Assembly: GCA_951848785.1 (NCBI GenBank)
Contig: CATOUR010000049.1
Coordinates: 1 to 64,000 of the forward strand
DNA: 64,000 nucleotides
From: Callosobruchus maculatus
Lineage: Eukaryota > Arthropoda > Insecta > Coleoptera > Chrysomelidae
Reading direction: 5' to 3'
The position numbers were made by a program, and so were the translations under genes. Positions within the stretch are counted from its first letter, which is position 1; each line of letters starts with the position of its first letter. The notes beneath the pieces were generated by a model. It saw nothing but the letters and a program-made list of their open reading frames with translations. It searched no databases and was not told the origin of the DNA. This document shows, piece after piece, positions 10,511-21,425 of this stretch.

Positions 10511-12400
10511 ATGTCTTGTCATCTTTCCGCCTTTCTTTCCTCCTTACTGCACGTGGATTATAAGGCAAGCAAGGCTCGAAACTCATTATGGGTCTGCAGA
10601 AGGGTTGTCGGTAGTAGCTGGGGCCTGAACCCAAAAGTGGTGCACTGGCTCTATACTACAATAGTCAGACCGTCATTAATATATGGCTCCATATTGTGGT
10701 GGACCTGTATAAAGACGGAGGCAATAAGAGCCAAACTTAATAAGTAGCAAGTGACAGAAGGTTCTGCCGGTATATCGGCTTTCATACGCAGTAGCGTATA
10801 AAAATCCGCGCTCTCTAGTGGCCAAGCGGATGCACCGTGGCGTCCCGCCAAGGAAATCTGCTATTCAGCGATTTCCTTGGTTTGCCTTTACCTTCGGGTA
10901 CTAGATGGCGCACCGGCAGAACCTTCTGTCACTTGCTACAACATGCTTCACATGTCTGGGTGACATGAAAGAATTGATGCTCTCTATTTCCGTCAATCGA
11001 CCTATGGCGCACTGATGATCGCTAATAAGCGTGAAACAGCTGTCTGCGTACTGGTGGATTGACGGAGGTATAGAGCAACCCTCGTAAACTTAATAAGGTT
11101 CAACGTTTGGCATGTCTTAGCATAACCAGTGCAGTGCGCACAACACCTTTGGGTGCCATTGAAACACTATTGAATCTTCCTCCTTTGGATCTGGTAATTC
11201 AAGGGGAAGCTAGAAAAACTGGGTTCCGTCTCTGGAGTCAGGGTAGCTGGACTTTTATGAATCCAGGCAAAGGACATTAGACGATTCTAGCAGAGTTGCA
11301 TGAGGATAGTCCTATTTTGTTGGCGAGGAGCGATATAGTTTCTCTTACGCATCGCTTCAATCGCAAACTTGCGGTGGTGTTTCGGGTCAAGGGAAGAGTG
11401 GGAGTCTAGGGAAAGACAGCTTATCGAAGGAGGAGGACAGGTCTGGTACACAGACGGTTCACTCGCTAGAGAGGGCTTGGGCTCGGGAGTCTACGGACCT
11501 CATACAAGACTTTCATTCCCTCTTGGGGGGCACACCACAGTATTCCAGGTTGAGGTCTATGCGATACTTGCTTGTGTAAATCGTATTCGGGAAATTGACG
11601 GGTCTAGGAGGCGGATTACTATCTGCTCTGAGAGTCAGGCAGCCATCAAAGCACTGAGTGCTTGGAAAATAACGTCGGCACTGGTGCTGGAGTGCAGGAG
11701 GGCTCTTGACGACATCTCAGCTAAACACAAGGTACCACTGATGTGGGTACCTGGGCACGCTGGGGCAAAGGGTAACGAAATGGCGGATCATCTGGCTAGG
11801 ATGGGATCCGGCAACAGTTTTGTGGGCCCGGAACCAGCCTTAGGACTAATCTGCAAACTTGATTAGGAAAACAACTGGAGAGTGGATCCAGAATCAACAC
11901 TCTCTGGGATGGAACAACATCTCTGGTCATCTCCGTCAGGCTCGGGAACGATTAGCAGGGCCTGCAGAGAGAATAGGACGATTTTGTCTCTCTTTGGATA
12001 GGAGTAACTTGAGATTGCTAGTAGGCCTATTAACGGGTCACAACACCTTCAGGCGTCACTTGTTTGAGATGAGGGTGGTCAACGACCCAACGTGCACGTG
12101 GTGTGATGAAGAGGAAGAATCCTCGGCACACATCTTGTGTCGCTGTGAAACCCTGGGTTATCACAGGCAGACTATTCTGGGCTGAACAACCTTGAAACCA
12201 ATAGAGATAAAACGGATAGGACCTAAGATGTACTTGCCTTTGCCAAAAGGGCAGGTCTTAGGAACTAGCGCGGATAGAGGCGCACAAGGGCCCATCGTGT
12301 GGCCTATGCACCAGCCACATTCCGTGCTGGATAGCCTCTGGTCCTTATTCATTCCTCCTTACTGTTCTATAATGGAAGACCTTACGATAAGGTTATACTA
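10511..12400 (+). pseudogene. RNase H-bearing LINE (I/R1/LOA group), 3' half, interrupted
   Basis: Plus-strand remains in order: RT thumb (10560-10744, containing TTIVRPSLIYGSILWW), an inserted hairpin element (10745-11085), a linker (11086-11370, with a stop and frameshift), RNase H (11369-11866) and a C-terminal zinc knuckle (11859-12185, CTWCDEEEESSAHILCRC, i.e. CxxC...HxxxxC). The RNase H frame has Asp29 in YTDGS, Glu62 in FQVEVYA, His130 and Asp140 in VPGHAGAKGNEMAD. The third acidic site, usually SDSQ, is SESQ (Glu88). It should degrade the RNA strand during second-strand synthesis, but the copy cannot make a whole protein. The 3' UTR runs to about 12400. Confidence 0.85.
10745..11085 (+). 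mobile_element. Composite multi-hairpin element, copy 1
   Basis: A 341-bp insertion between the codons of the LINE thumb, flanked by the 12-bp duplication AAACTTAATAAG (10733-10744 and 11086-11097). Removing it and one duplicate restores the LINE reading through AKLNKVQRLACLS. It consists of a long hairpin whose outer arms are AGCAAGTGACAGAAGGTTCT and its complement, a small CATGTCT/AGACATG-type hairpin (degenerate here), and a distal hairpin closed by CTCTATTTCCGTCAATC and GATTGACGGAGGTATAGAG. The 3' end is ...GAGCAACCCTCGT. No terminal inverted repeats, no poly-A tail and no coding capacity. Confidence 0.8.
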
Positions 12401-14080
12401 ACGCATTATTCATGCGACCATCAACTTGTCCAGCGGGCATTGGAAGAATATCGGGAAAATCAATGTCAAGGCCAGCCCGTTAAAGCAAAGGCAGCAGCGT
12501 ATATTCAAATGTACACGTTCCTATCTAGATGAAGTGCCGGATCCATATTTCATGTAAACTGCCAGGGCGCACGCTAACCTGTAGATTAGCCGATGGTGGC
12601 AAGGGATCGATTCCCGAACAATCGTACAAGGGAAATGGAAACGGTATACGTGGTGTGAGTAACGCCGTTGTCGCATGTGGCACGAATCCGAGAAAAACTG
12701 TTGGAGTGAATGAATCCGCGGAACTGTCGACATGAAAGCTGAGTTCTAAATGTTCGACAAAAACACGCAAAATGGGATTTCTTTTGAAACTTCGTGGGAC
12801 TTTAACAACAGTTCCTCTGTATGAAGGCTTGATATAATACTCGCAAGTGAAATCCAAACACCTAAGAAATAGGAATAGGGATATTTGCATTGAAAATATA
12901 CAGGTATTGCAGCGGAAGCCTATTCAATTTTAGATTAAATATAGAACAATGCTATTTATCTATAAAATTTTACTATTGTTATCACAATATTCAACCATCA
13001 ACTTACAATATCGTTATAAATACATGGCCATAACACACGGCAAAAAGAGCATGTACACATACATCCCAGCAACCTATGAGTAGTAAAAACTCTATATTTG
13101 ACCATGGAATCAATGAATATAATAAATTGTCAGATTATGTGAAAACAGCACCAAGTTTAAGGGTATTCATGGAGCGATTTTTTGAGTTACTTAATCAATA
13201 GTAAATCTGGACACTGCAACGTGTTTGATCTTGGGTTTGTATATAGTTTTTTTAAGGGGCCTGGATACACACATTTATACATACGTATTTGCCTTGTAAA
13301 ACACGCACTCACAATTTCCCGCATAGCTCACTCTATTTTGAAACTACATATATGATATTTCAGAAGGCGATAGTTAAGACCTTAATGAATGACAACTATT
13401 TTCGATTTTCTCAAACAAGTTTTATAATGTGCAAAAAAAACTCGCAGTGCAGAATCATACATTCTATAAATGCCTGTAATTTAACAACCAAACACGATAT
13501 CAAAAAAGGCTAAATAGCTGCACAAGCGCAAGCTTTCTTCTTCAATTTGCTCTTTGAGTCATTACTGTAAGCTTAAAGATAACGTCAGGAGCTTGGAAAT
13601 ACGAAATTCATTTTTATGGTGACCTTTGGACCTTATCTTTGGACCTTTTGACCTTACCTTTGAATTTTTGGACTTATCTCCCCTCATTTTAGACACACAT
13701 ACTGGAGAAAGGGAACAGGCGGCCACGCCTCTTTGCTAACACGGGAATACGTCTTTTTTTGGATTGTCAATTTCGTGCGCTATACCCTAGACACTTAATG
13801 TCTAGATATAATTCATATTTTATGTATGTAAGTAGCGGTATTGTTTACATACGTAAATTGTGTTTGTTTTTAAATAGTGTCATGATGAGGCCTGATATTT
13901 AAGCATTGAAGTATATTTAAATTAATTAATTTTAAAGTTATAAGTAGCATTATGCTTATAACAAATATATACTACTACTACAGCTTGCCAGTACCATCTC
14001 TAGTACACATGTAACAGTTTTTGTTAATTCAGACGCTATTTACCTACATGGCACCTCTAAAAAACTCAAGACGTGTAAAA
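12401..14080. other. No recognised gene
   Basis: 12530-12900 holds overlapping short frames on both strands (up to 121 codons on the minus strand) with no domain I recognise. The rest is AT-rich. GGATCGATTCCC near 12603 resembles an RNA polymerase III B box but has no A box at the right distance. Confidence 0.4.
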
Positions 14081-14160
14081 ACAAAGCATGGCTTCTTGTC
14101 GATTCAAAAAACGATGGTATCTGTTGCAATTGTGGCGAGAGACTAGTTGGTTGTATGGAG

Positions 14161-15275
14161 ATGCCCCCTAGAAGACGACAGCCCCAGTTCATGCAGTTAA
14201 GCCCTTTTGCACGGGGTCGGATTATAAGCCAACGAGAACGTGGTGCTTCTTGCAGTTGCTGTAACCATGGGGCGTAGTGTGGCTACAGTTGCAGCAGCAT
14301 GGCGCGCATGGATCGCAGAAAGGCGAATGCAGCGATCTAGCGGTTCTGGAGCACGTAGAAGAACTACAGACCGGCAAGATTGTCATCTACGACTACTGAC
14401 CCTCCGAGACAGAATGAGATCTACTCGAACTGTTGCTGATGCTTGGTATGCAGCTATAGGGAGGCCCATTCGAATCCGCATGGTGTACCATAGATTGCGT
14501 GAAATGGGCTTAGGATCATATCGTCCGCATCTAGTGCTTCCACTCACTGCAAATCATCGTCGCCAACGGTTAGATAGGTGCCAAGAATACCGACAATGGC
14601 ATGCTGACTGGCATCAGAAGGGCTTCTCCGACGAGTCCAGGTTTTGTCTGGGGCACATGACGGAAGCCAACGCGTAAGACGACGACAGGGTGAACGACGT
14701 GATCTCCAGTTTGCTCTTGAGCGCCATGTACTCCGTCCTATAAAGGGGTGATACATGTACGAATGTTAAGTACCCGGTTTTTAAGTTCGCGAACTTACTC
14801 GGCTCGACGTCGGTGACACACGCGAAGCTGAAATCACTCATTTTGATAATTTTCCTAAATAAACAAAACTTTTAACAAACGCCAAACACAACAAGCGTTG
14901 CGTTTCGATGGCCTGTCGAAACAAAGTGGTGGCTCGCGGCTCGCAGTACGAGCCGAGACAGGCTACGAGCAAGATTTCAAATCAGTTGGATCGCCGGCGG
15001 TTTGCGCGACGGTTTTAAAGTACGCGTACTTACGGTGACACACAGGCGAAAAAGGTCGTCGAGCCATAAGTACGCGTACTTGGTCGTACGTGTATCATCC
15101 CTTATAGGTTTGATGGTTTGTGGTGCCTTTGCATTCAACAGCAAGTCACCTTTGCATCTGATTTGTGGCACAATGACTGCGCAAAGTTATGTGAATTAGG
15201 TATTAGAACCAATTGCCGTTCCATATGTCCCAAGCCTCGAAGAGGGTTTCTTCCAGCGATATAATGCACGTTCTC
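14161..15275 (+). pseudogene. Tc1-type transposase pseudogene (copy A), interrupted
   Basis: The start codon at 14161 opens MPPRRRQPQFMQLSPFARGR. After a frameshift near 14250 the helix-turn-helix part continues (RSVATVAAAWRAWIAE, then MVYHRLREMGLGSYRPH). The first catalytic Asp lies in FSDESRFCLG (about 14628). A second frameshift near 14650 precedes RVRRRQGERRD. A MITE splits the gene at 14743-15103. The distal part reads GLMVCGAFAFNSKSPL, then a stop inside the sequence, then QRYNARSHITR, where the second catalytic Asp of QxDNAxxH is replaced by Tyr. The end with the last catalytic residue is missing. Tc1 transposases cut and paste DNA at TA; this copy is dead. Confidence 0.85.
14743..15103. 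mobile_element. MITE with palindromic CGCG boxes inserted in Tc1
   Basis: A 361-bp insertion whose ends are inverted repeats: AAGGGGTGATACATGTACGA and the complement of AAGGGATGATACACGTACGA. The flanking triplet ATA occurs on both sides (14740-14742 and 15104-15106), and removal restores the Tc1 codons for RPIGLMV. It carries three near-identical perfect palindromes: AAGTTCGCGAACTT (14783-14796) and AAGTACGCGTACTT (15018-15031 and 15068-15081), each near a GGTGACACAC word. No coding capacity. The three-base duplication suggests a Harbinger- or CACTA-like mover. Confidence 0.8.
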
Positions 15276-15695
15276 ATATTACAAGGAAATCGATTAGGTT
15301 CCTATAGGAACCTAAGGTCAATGTACTCCCCTGGTGTGCACAGATAACGGACGAGTACCATGCGGGCGGTACTAAGGGATTGCGTCTGATATCTTTCAAA
15401 TATTCTGAGTATACTGATGTAGTTCGAAAGCATCCTGGGCCTCTCAGCATTGATTGGGAGATAGTATTAGTATTGCAGTGGCAGAGCATAACAGTATAAT
15501 AGTGCATGTAATGTAGCGGTTGAATGTGAAAGGTATTCATGAGCATTTTTAAAATACGGGCTCATATATGACTGATTCCGTCACCTCTTGACTAGCAGAT
15601 ATGTCGTCTTTTCACGAAGTAAGTAGCCTCTTCAATATCCAGACTATTCGAGTGTCATCATCATAGTCACAATGTCTGAACGGACATGTTGTGAA
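15276..15695. other. No gene; 22-bp perfect palindrome
   Basis: 15294-15315 is a perfect palindrome with core TAGGTTCCTATAGGAACCTA. It lies right where the Tc1 similarity stops. No frame with recognisable content. Confidence 0.4.
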
Positions 15696-15699
15696 CTCG

Positions 15700-16560
15700 T
15701 AAAGTCCATTAAGTCGGAGCTAGAGTATTGCCGACACGAATATTATCAATAGTTTTGAGAACTGTAGCTCGCCATCGTTCGCGATTTACTGTCAGTTCAG
15801 TGGCGCTATTGATACTCATATCTAGCAACTGTTTCGTCGTATTCACCCAGCGTTTAAGGGAACGTCCACGGCCGGCGCCGCCCACTAGGGGCATGACCCT
15901 GAACTACAAGTTTCTCCATATTATCGCTTCTGTGAATATGTCCGAAGAATGTAAGCATTCTCGTCGACACAATGGAGGATAGTTTCTTTGGACTACCGAG
16001 CTCATCCAGTATGGAAACATTAGTTCAATGGGCGGTATAAGGAACTCTTACCATCCTCCTCCACGTTCATATTTCAAAAGCATCTATGCGAGCTCGATCT
16101 GCCTTTCTAACAGTCCAAGTATCCGAGGCATACAAAAATATGGAGAACACAAGAGACTGAACCAGAGACATTTTGATAGCTTTAGTGATGTTATGGTCAC
16201 GTCATATTTTTGTGAGCTTTGTCATGGCCACACGTGCCTGTTGAATGCGCCATCGAATCTCATTTTCACAGCTACCCGAATTGTCGATCAAAGAACCGAG
16301 GTACACAAAACTTTGAACTACTTCACAACGGCCTATCGACTTTATTTCTCGATTACTATCATGCTCTCTATCTACGATCATAGCCTTGGTCCTATTGTAG
16401 TTAATACCAAGACCATATGCTACACTGAGTTATTCTAAGATGTTTAATGGTGCTACCAGTTCTTCCTGAGAAGCGGCAATAACGGTTGTATCGTCAGCAA
16501 GTTTTAAGTAGGATATTTTGCTTCCGCCAATAGTTATACCGCTATTCCAGTGGTCCAATA
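15700..16560 (-). pseudogene. RTE-like LINE, RT C-terminal half
   Basis: Minus-strand translation starts with KLADDTTVIAASQEEL (RT block C with the Asp pair), then GLGINYNRTKAMIV, SFVYLGSLIDNSGSCENEIR, a YASDTWTV stretch, a LGHIHRSD-like segment written here as FFGHIHRSDNME, and ends with GRSLKRWVNTTKQLL and NRERWRATV. This order matches the C-terminus of RTE-type elements, often annotated as endonuclease-reverse transcriptase. At least four stops and several frameshifts interrupt it, so it is an old pseudogene. Confidence 0.8.
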
Positions 16561-17070
16561 CCCGCCTCTATTCGAGAGTATCACTGGCTTATTCTATATC
16601 TATTTATCTACCTATTCTACAAATATTAGCAAACTTAATTAAAGTTTCGTAATAACCATTCGCACCTTGCGTAAACATTTCCAAACCATATGCGGAGTAA
16701 ATCAAACAAACCGCCGCGCCATCGCGTACGTTCGTCTTGTGTTTTTTTCAAACCTAAACAGCTGCGCTCCGACGACCTACATTTCGGTGAAATCTTTCTG
16801 AACAAATAGAGCGAGCACACGTTGACGGTCTGTTTACAAGAGATCACGGTCGATTTTCCAGAAGCCAAACTATTTTAGAACGCGCCAGCTATACATTGTT
16901 TATTTTGCGCACTCTATTCTACTCCTATTTCCTTTGTGGAACATACGAATGACAAGCCACATGAATTATTCTGTAGAATGCTACATATGGCTTGTATAAG
17001 TATCATTTTCATCTTCCCAGGAAGGCACGTGCAAAATATCGTTTGTCACAGAATAAAACCAGAAGTGGTG
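16561..17070. other. No recognised feature
   Basis: 16680-16860 is somewhat GC-rich but shows no conserved frame or repeat partner within the window. Confidence 0.45.
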
Positions 17071-17074
17071 CAAC

Positions 17075-17262
17075 TGAACATAGAGGCATGGCGTGCTCAG
17101 TCATCATATTTGACACCTCAGCGTTCAAACATTGCTAACTAACCTGAAAATTCTTCCAATGCAACCCATGTTACAAACATTGCACTGCACTGTCCCATCT
17201 CGAAAAACTGTTAAACTACACTCGAATATAGCACAGCAAGTCCTAAAACTTTCTTCTAGCAC
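17075..17262 (+). repeat. Direct duplication, left copy
   Basis: About 190 bp repeated at 17758-17965 in the same orientation. Shared words include ATGGCGTGCT, CTAACCTGAAAATTCTTCCA and TCTCGAAAAACTGTTAAACT. The two copies bracket an RTE fragment. Confidence 0.75.
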
Positions 17263-17264
17263 GA

Positions 17265-17745
17265 AGTCTTCCGTTGGCTCTGCGGCTTCGGGTAGTAAAG
17301 TGCTATGTTTGGCCCATATTACTTTACGGAGCAGAAACATGGTCTCTTGAAGCACGAACACTGAATCACATCGAAGTACTCCGGAAACTCCTCCGCATTC
17401 CCTGGGCTGCACATAAAACCAACGAAGAAGTACTGAGAATCGCTGGCGTAAACAAAGAACTTCTGGATATTGTCAAACATCAGAAAATACCTTACCCTGG
17501 TCATATCTTTAGAGGTGCCAGATACTCGATACCCAAATTGATACTGTAAGGTAAGATAGAAGGCCGACGAGGTCCGGGGAGGAAACAGCACTATTGGCCT
17601 CGAAATATAAGAGATTGGTGCGGAATAAGAGATGCCGCCACAATATTCAGACAGGCAGAAAATGGCACCCTACATATAATGTGAGAAGAATACGAGGGAT
17701 CGCCGACGTACGGAATTGCACAGGGCACACGAACAAGAAGAAGGT
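17265..17745 (+). pseudogene. RTE-like LINE, C-terminal fragment
   Basis: The plus strand encodes LRLRVVKCYVWPILLYGAET, then LLRIPWAAHKTNEEVLRIAG, a YPGHIFRGARYS segment, and after a frameshift near 17549 GRRGPGRKQH, RNIRDWCGIRDAATIFRQAE. This is the conserved tail downstream of the RT palm of RTE-type LINEs. The copy is 5'-truncated and ends in an ARRR-like stretch near 17745. It lies between two direct duplicates of unrelated sequence. Confidence 0.8.
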
Positions 17746-17757
17746 GCCACCTTAAAG

Positions 17758-17965
17758 TAACAACTGAACATAGAGGTAGTGAACAAACCACTTCGGCATG
17801 GCGTGCTTAGTTATCATCTTTTGGCACTTCAGCGTTAAAACATTGCCAACTAACCTGAAAATTCTTCCAATGCGACCCATGTTACAAACACTGCACTGCA
17901 CTGTCCTATCTCGAAAAACTGTTAAACTATACTCGAGTATAGCAGAGAAAGTCCTTAAAGCTTCA
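17758..17965 (+). repeat. Direct duplication, right copy
   Basis: Second copy of 17075-17262, with an extra word (GTAGTGAACAAACCACTTC) near its start. The divergence between copies shows that the duplication is not recent. Confidence 0.75.
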
Positions 17966-18269
17966 AGACAGTTACGAACAAATGGCGAATTCGATTTTAC
18001 TGACCAAACATAAAAGACGCACAAACAAAACAAACGTTTGACAGTCGGGGTTCTACCGTAAATAAGTCGCATGAAAATTATATTGGCATTGCCAGCTCCT
18101 CAAAATTTATGTAAGACTTCAGAATTTGCGTTTATGATGAAGAAATATGCAGTAACGCAGTAGTGGTCAAGATATCTATGGATTTTGCTGCAATCATTCC
18201 TGAACCACCAAAATATCGTCTTTTTTAACGCAGAATGGAATGTTTCTGGATACTGTACAATTAAGATGA
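17966..18269. other. No recognised feature
   Basis: AT-rich spacer with short frames only. Confidence 0.4.
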
Positions 18270-18425
18270 TATACGAGTGTTGCTCTATATCTCCGTCAAC
18301 CCACCAGTACGCAGACAGCTGTTTCATGCTTAGTAGCGATCATCAGTGCACCATAGGTCGACTGGCGGAGATACCATCAGAATTTTCATGTCTACCAGAG
18401 ATGTGAAGCATGTGAGAGCAGGCGA
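18270..18425 (-). mobile_element. Composite multi-hairpin element, partial copy
   Basis: Minus-strand copy of the 3' part of the family seen at 49660-50118. It keeps the outer arm word CTTTTCTGTCGCCTGCT, the CACATGCTTCACAT stretch, the loop CGCACTGATGATCGCTA in diverged form, the distal closing arm GACGGAGATATAGAGCAACA and the shared 3' end CACTCGTAT. Nearly all of the long 5' hairpin is deleted. I see no clear target duplication. Confidence 0.7.
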
Positions 18426-18429
18426 CAGA

Positions 18430-18800
18430 AAAGATCGCCTGCACAACCTAGAAGATGTCAGAAAATAAATTAGAAGAAGGTGGTGAAATATAACCTAGAA
18501 GATAACGATTTAATGAATACCACTTTTACGAATAGGAATAAAAAGACGAATACCAAACCTACTGCTCCACAAATACAAAATACGAATATAAATAACTCGG
18601 TACCTACTGTAAAAAAGCACTCATTTTTACCTTTGTATTCTTTTATTGTTTTAGTAATAACTAAAATTTGATTCTGGTAAGTTTTTGTTAAGAAAACAAA
18701 ATATCTGTAGATTTATTCGTTATAAGCGATTTAATCTATAATATCTAATATTCGGTGATACGATTATCTGTATTTGTACTCGTTGCATCACTAATAGTCA
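18430..18800. other. No recognised feature
   Basis: AT-rich, low-complexity sequence. Confidence 0.4.
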
Positions 18801-18804
18801 TGCT

Positions 18805-19040
18805 CTATCTACATCCGGAATAAAAATCATTTTTAATTGTTTGATTTCTAAGGAAGGAAGTTCAAGAGATTTAAATTAGCTCTCTTCAAAGGGACGATTT
18901 TCAAACTCTATTTTTACTCCATGTAGGTGGAAAAAACTTGGACAGACAGTGTCATTATTACACATTAGATGCCAACAGTCCATTTCAGCGATTAAACAGG
19001 CACTACTAGCAAGTTGGAAAATGCCTCATGGTACATTGAT
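18805..19040 (+). repeat. Dispersed repeat, copy 2
   Basis: Matches 3763-3998 in the same orientation over about 235 bp. Similarity ends just before the DD37E element, so this repeat too is flanked by a later insertion. Confidence 0.65.
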
Positions 19041-19067
19041 GGAAAAATGCTATGGCCAACCCCAATA

Positions 19068-20125
19068 ACGTATGTTGCAAAAGCTTTAAGAACTTCTTCC
19101 AAAAATTAAAAAAATATCTCACAATAATATATTTGAACTGTAACAAGAATACAAAAAATAACAATTTTCTTAATATAAAAATGATAAGGTACTGCTAATG
19201 GGCCATGATCTTCCACGGCTCGCAATTTCCTCTTAATGTTCCTCGTTAGGTTTTGGACAGGTTCTAAATCAATTTCTCTGATCTTTAGCATTATTCTTCT
19301 CCTTGAATGCTGTTTGTTTTAAGCTTCCCAACCATTGTTATAAACTTTGGCACTCAGTTGAGCCTAAAAAGTTTCGATAGGTCTTGCTTGAGAATGATTG
19401 GGAAGGTTGTCGTTTCGTGGTACAAAAGGTATTCCGTGTTGTTCTAGCCAGTTTCTCGTACGCAAAGCATGATCACTTGAAGCCAGATCTGGCCGAAATA
19501 TTATATTGCCATTAGCATGGTGAAATGTGAAATACTTTTCATCGTCAATAATAATTTTTATGTTGCCAGCAAAATGAGTACAACGTAAATTGCGACAGGA
19601 TTGAGAAATTCTTTCTAACTGATTTGGGGAATACTTTGGACATTTTCTTCTTTTTCGGAATTTTAAGTTATTTCTCTTCATTTCCCTACTGTTGTGCTGG
19701 CATTGACGTGAAAAATGCGTCGAAGTTTTCATCTTGAAACTCCAACTCTATATTCACTTCTGCTGACCGTTCTTTGAACTGCAGCAGCATTCAACGCTCT
19801 TGGACGTCCACTTTTTGGTAAATTTATACAAGGAATACCTTCTTCGCATTCACGGATCGCTGGATAAATTGTGGCAATAGAAATATCTTGATCTTGATAT
19901 AGGCGAACTATTTCTTTTTTTTCAAGTCGTCCAACTAGAGTGTAAATACTCTTCCGAATATCTAATTTGTATGAGATTTTCATAACTTATATCATAACCA
20001 AAATGGTTTTATTGTTACGTTTAGATGTTTATTGGTTACCATAGTAACGATTTCTGAATTATTACCTATAGCGAAACTACCACCCAAGTTTTGAAAAAAA
20101 TTCTCAAAACTTTTGTAACATACGT
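19068..20125 (-). mobile_element. Tc1/mariner element of DD37E type, internally deleted
   Basis: The ends are inverted repeats beginning ACGTATGTTGCAAAAGC (left) and ACGTATGTTACAAAAGT (right, complement), extending with mismatches to about 45 bp. TA flanks both ends (19066-19067 and 20126-20127), as in the Tc1/mariner superfamily. The body carries a deleted transposase on the minus strand. Confidence 0.85.
19364..19983 (-). pseudogene. DD37E transposase, deleted and frameshifted
   Basis: Two overlapping frames. The first (19983-19729) holds the DNA-binding part: a Tc-like helix-turn-helix (VRLYQDQDISIATIYPAIRE) and KSGRPRALNAAAVQRTVSRS. The second (19732-19364) continues with MKRNNLKFRKRRKCPKYSPN, first catalytic Asp in IIIDDEKYFTF, and then jumps without loss of frame to NIIFRPDLASS (second Asp) and RPIETF (Glu). 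From that Asp to the Glu there are 37 intervening residues, hence DD37E. The usual stretch between the first and second Asp is missing, so the catalytic fold cannot form. Family length is normally about 340 residues; here about 200 remain. Confidence 0.85.
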
Positions 20126-20129
20126 TATT

Positions 20130-20690
20130 TGCTTATGCTTTGACAAAGATCTGAATCTTTTGGCCCATCGTCTTCGCATTTGTGTTTTATAGCATCCATC
20201 CTGACAACTGCTCCTCTATTGAAACCGCCCAGGTAATATATAATGCAAACGTATATCCAATACCCCGTCTCTCTGCGAGGCTCTTTTCATCGCCTTAATT
20301 TGTATATTCGTCCGACGGCAGTGCGCATAGAGGCAAGTCAACGACTCTCGGAGTACCCTATTAAGTAGAGCAGAAAATCTATTTTGATGCTCTCCCAAAT
20401 GGCGTAATGATTGCCGAGCGCTCTAATGCGTTTTCGACGATGCCCTTTTCGAAATAGAATACCAAACATCGGAGCACAGGACGTCGAGCAGGGAGATGCC
20501 GTATTGCCGTATTGCCGTTTGTCTGCCTCCCTGCAGGCCTCCACACACCCGTCTTTCGCCTTTTCTGCGTTCCACGGTCGAGTTAGGAATTTGCTGAATA
20601 ATTCTCTGCTGAAATTCCACTTTTGTTAGGCCGCTTTACTTTCCTAAATACGAGGATATGTCAAATAATAACCTTTTCGTATAATTTTCA
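20130..20690. other. No recognised gene
   Basis: 20210-20600 is GC-richer with overlapping short frames on both strands, none with a recognised domain. It adjoins the start of a CR1 fragment. Confidence 0.4.
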
Positions 20691-20694
20691 GCTT

Positions 20695-21425
20695 TTTTTT
20701 TATGGTCAGTCTCCCGGAAAGGCTGAAAGCCTATGCAGATTGTAGTCGCTGGGAAACAAACTCCCTAGCAGCTCATTCCACAGCCTCGAAGTTCTAAAAA
20801 GAAGGAATGCTGGTGGAGACTGGTTCGGGGAGTAGGGACCTCGACCTGGTAAGGATGAGCTCGCAGAGCGTCTCTAGTGTTTTTCGATGTTACAGGCTGT
20901 GGAGGTCCTTTGTGAGGTTAGGCGTACCGATTAGTCTAATTTCTCTCTTCTGAATAGTGTCCAGAAGCTTTAGATAGTGCTTCGGAGTGGACCTCCACAC
21001 ACTCCAAGCTTCTGGCTTGCCAATTTAGCAATACTGATGACTTGGTCGTGCCAGGATATGATACTGTTAATGTTGGTTGCCAAAAACTTTACGGAAGGTG
21101 ACTCGACCATTGGCTGACCCTCCATTTCCACAGCTTTGTCAATGTTGCTGCCTGAGTTTCTGTACTTTAAACTTTACTTTGTTTACTAATCTCCAATCGA
21201 CAGTTGTTTTGATATGTACGTTGATATGTGAGACATGTTGCTGTCGCCGATGTATCATCTCCTGGGATGATAGTGGCTTGCCTGGTTTCATGCACTATAT
21301 TAATGTACTGCCGTCTGCTAAGCTGTAGGTTGGATTGGATATTATTTCCAGCAGCTTGTTGGTGTACAGCAGAAACAGTGTAGGAGATATAACAGATCCC
21401 TGAGGCACCTCTAGCCAAGGCGGGG
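20695..21425 (-). pseudogene. CR1-group LINE (family A), RT to 3' end
   Basis: Minus strand. The 5' end encodes VPQGSVISPTLFLLYTN (RT block B) and LADG, a decayed form of the FADD active site. It then runs through a linker matching the 34620 copy to C-terminal pieces and the 3' end box TATGGTCAGTC near 20702. Several deletions and stops occur; the CSHVWG segment is largely missing. It lies directly against a second fragment of the same family. Confidence 0.75.

Noticed and set aside
12590..12625. Possible tRNA-derived SINE (B-box-like GGATCGATTCCC)
   Set aside because: The only A-box-like word is about 10 bases away instead of 30-40, and no tRNA fold or poly-A tail is visible.
16028..16438. 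136-codon plus-strand frame as a gene
   Set aside because: Antisense shadow of the RTE reverse transcriptase pseudogene, which explains the sequence much better.
17075..17965. LTR retrotransposon with 200-bp LTRs
   Set aside because: No TG...CA ends, primer-binding site or polypurine tract, and the content between is non-LTR (RTE) sequence. Kept only as a finding to check.
21077..21418. Frames of 83 codons on both strands
   Set aside because: Out-of-frame readings of a CR1 fragment whose true frame gives VPQGSVISPTLFLL.
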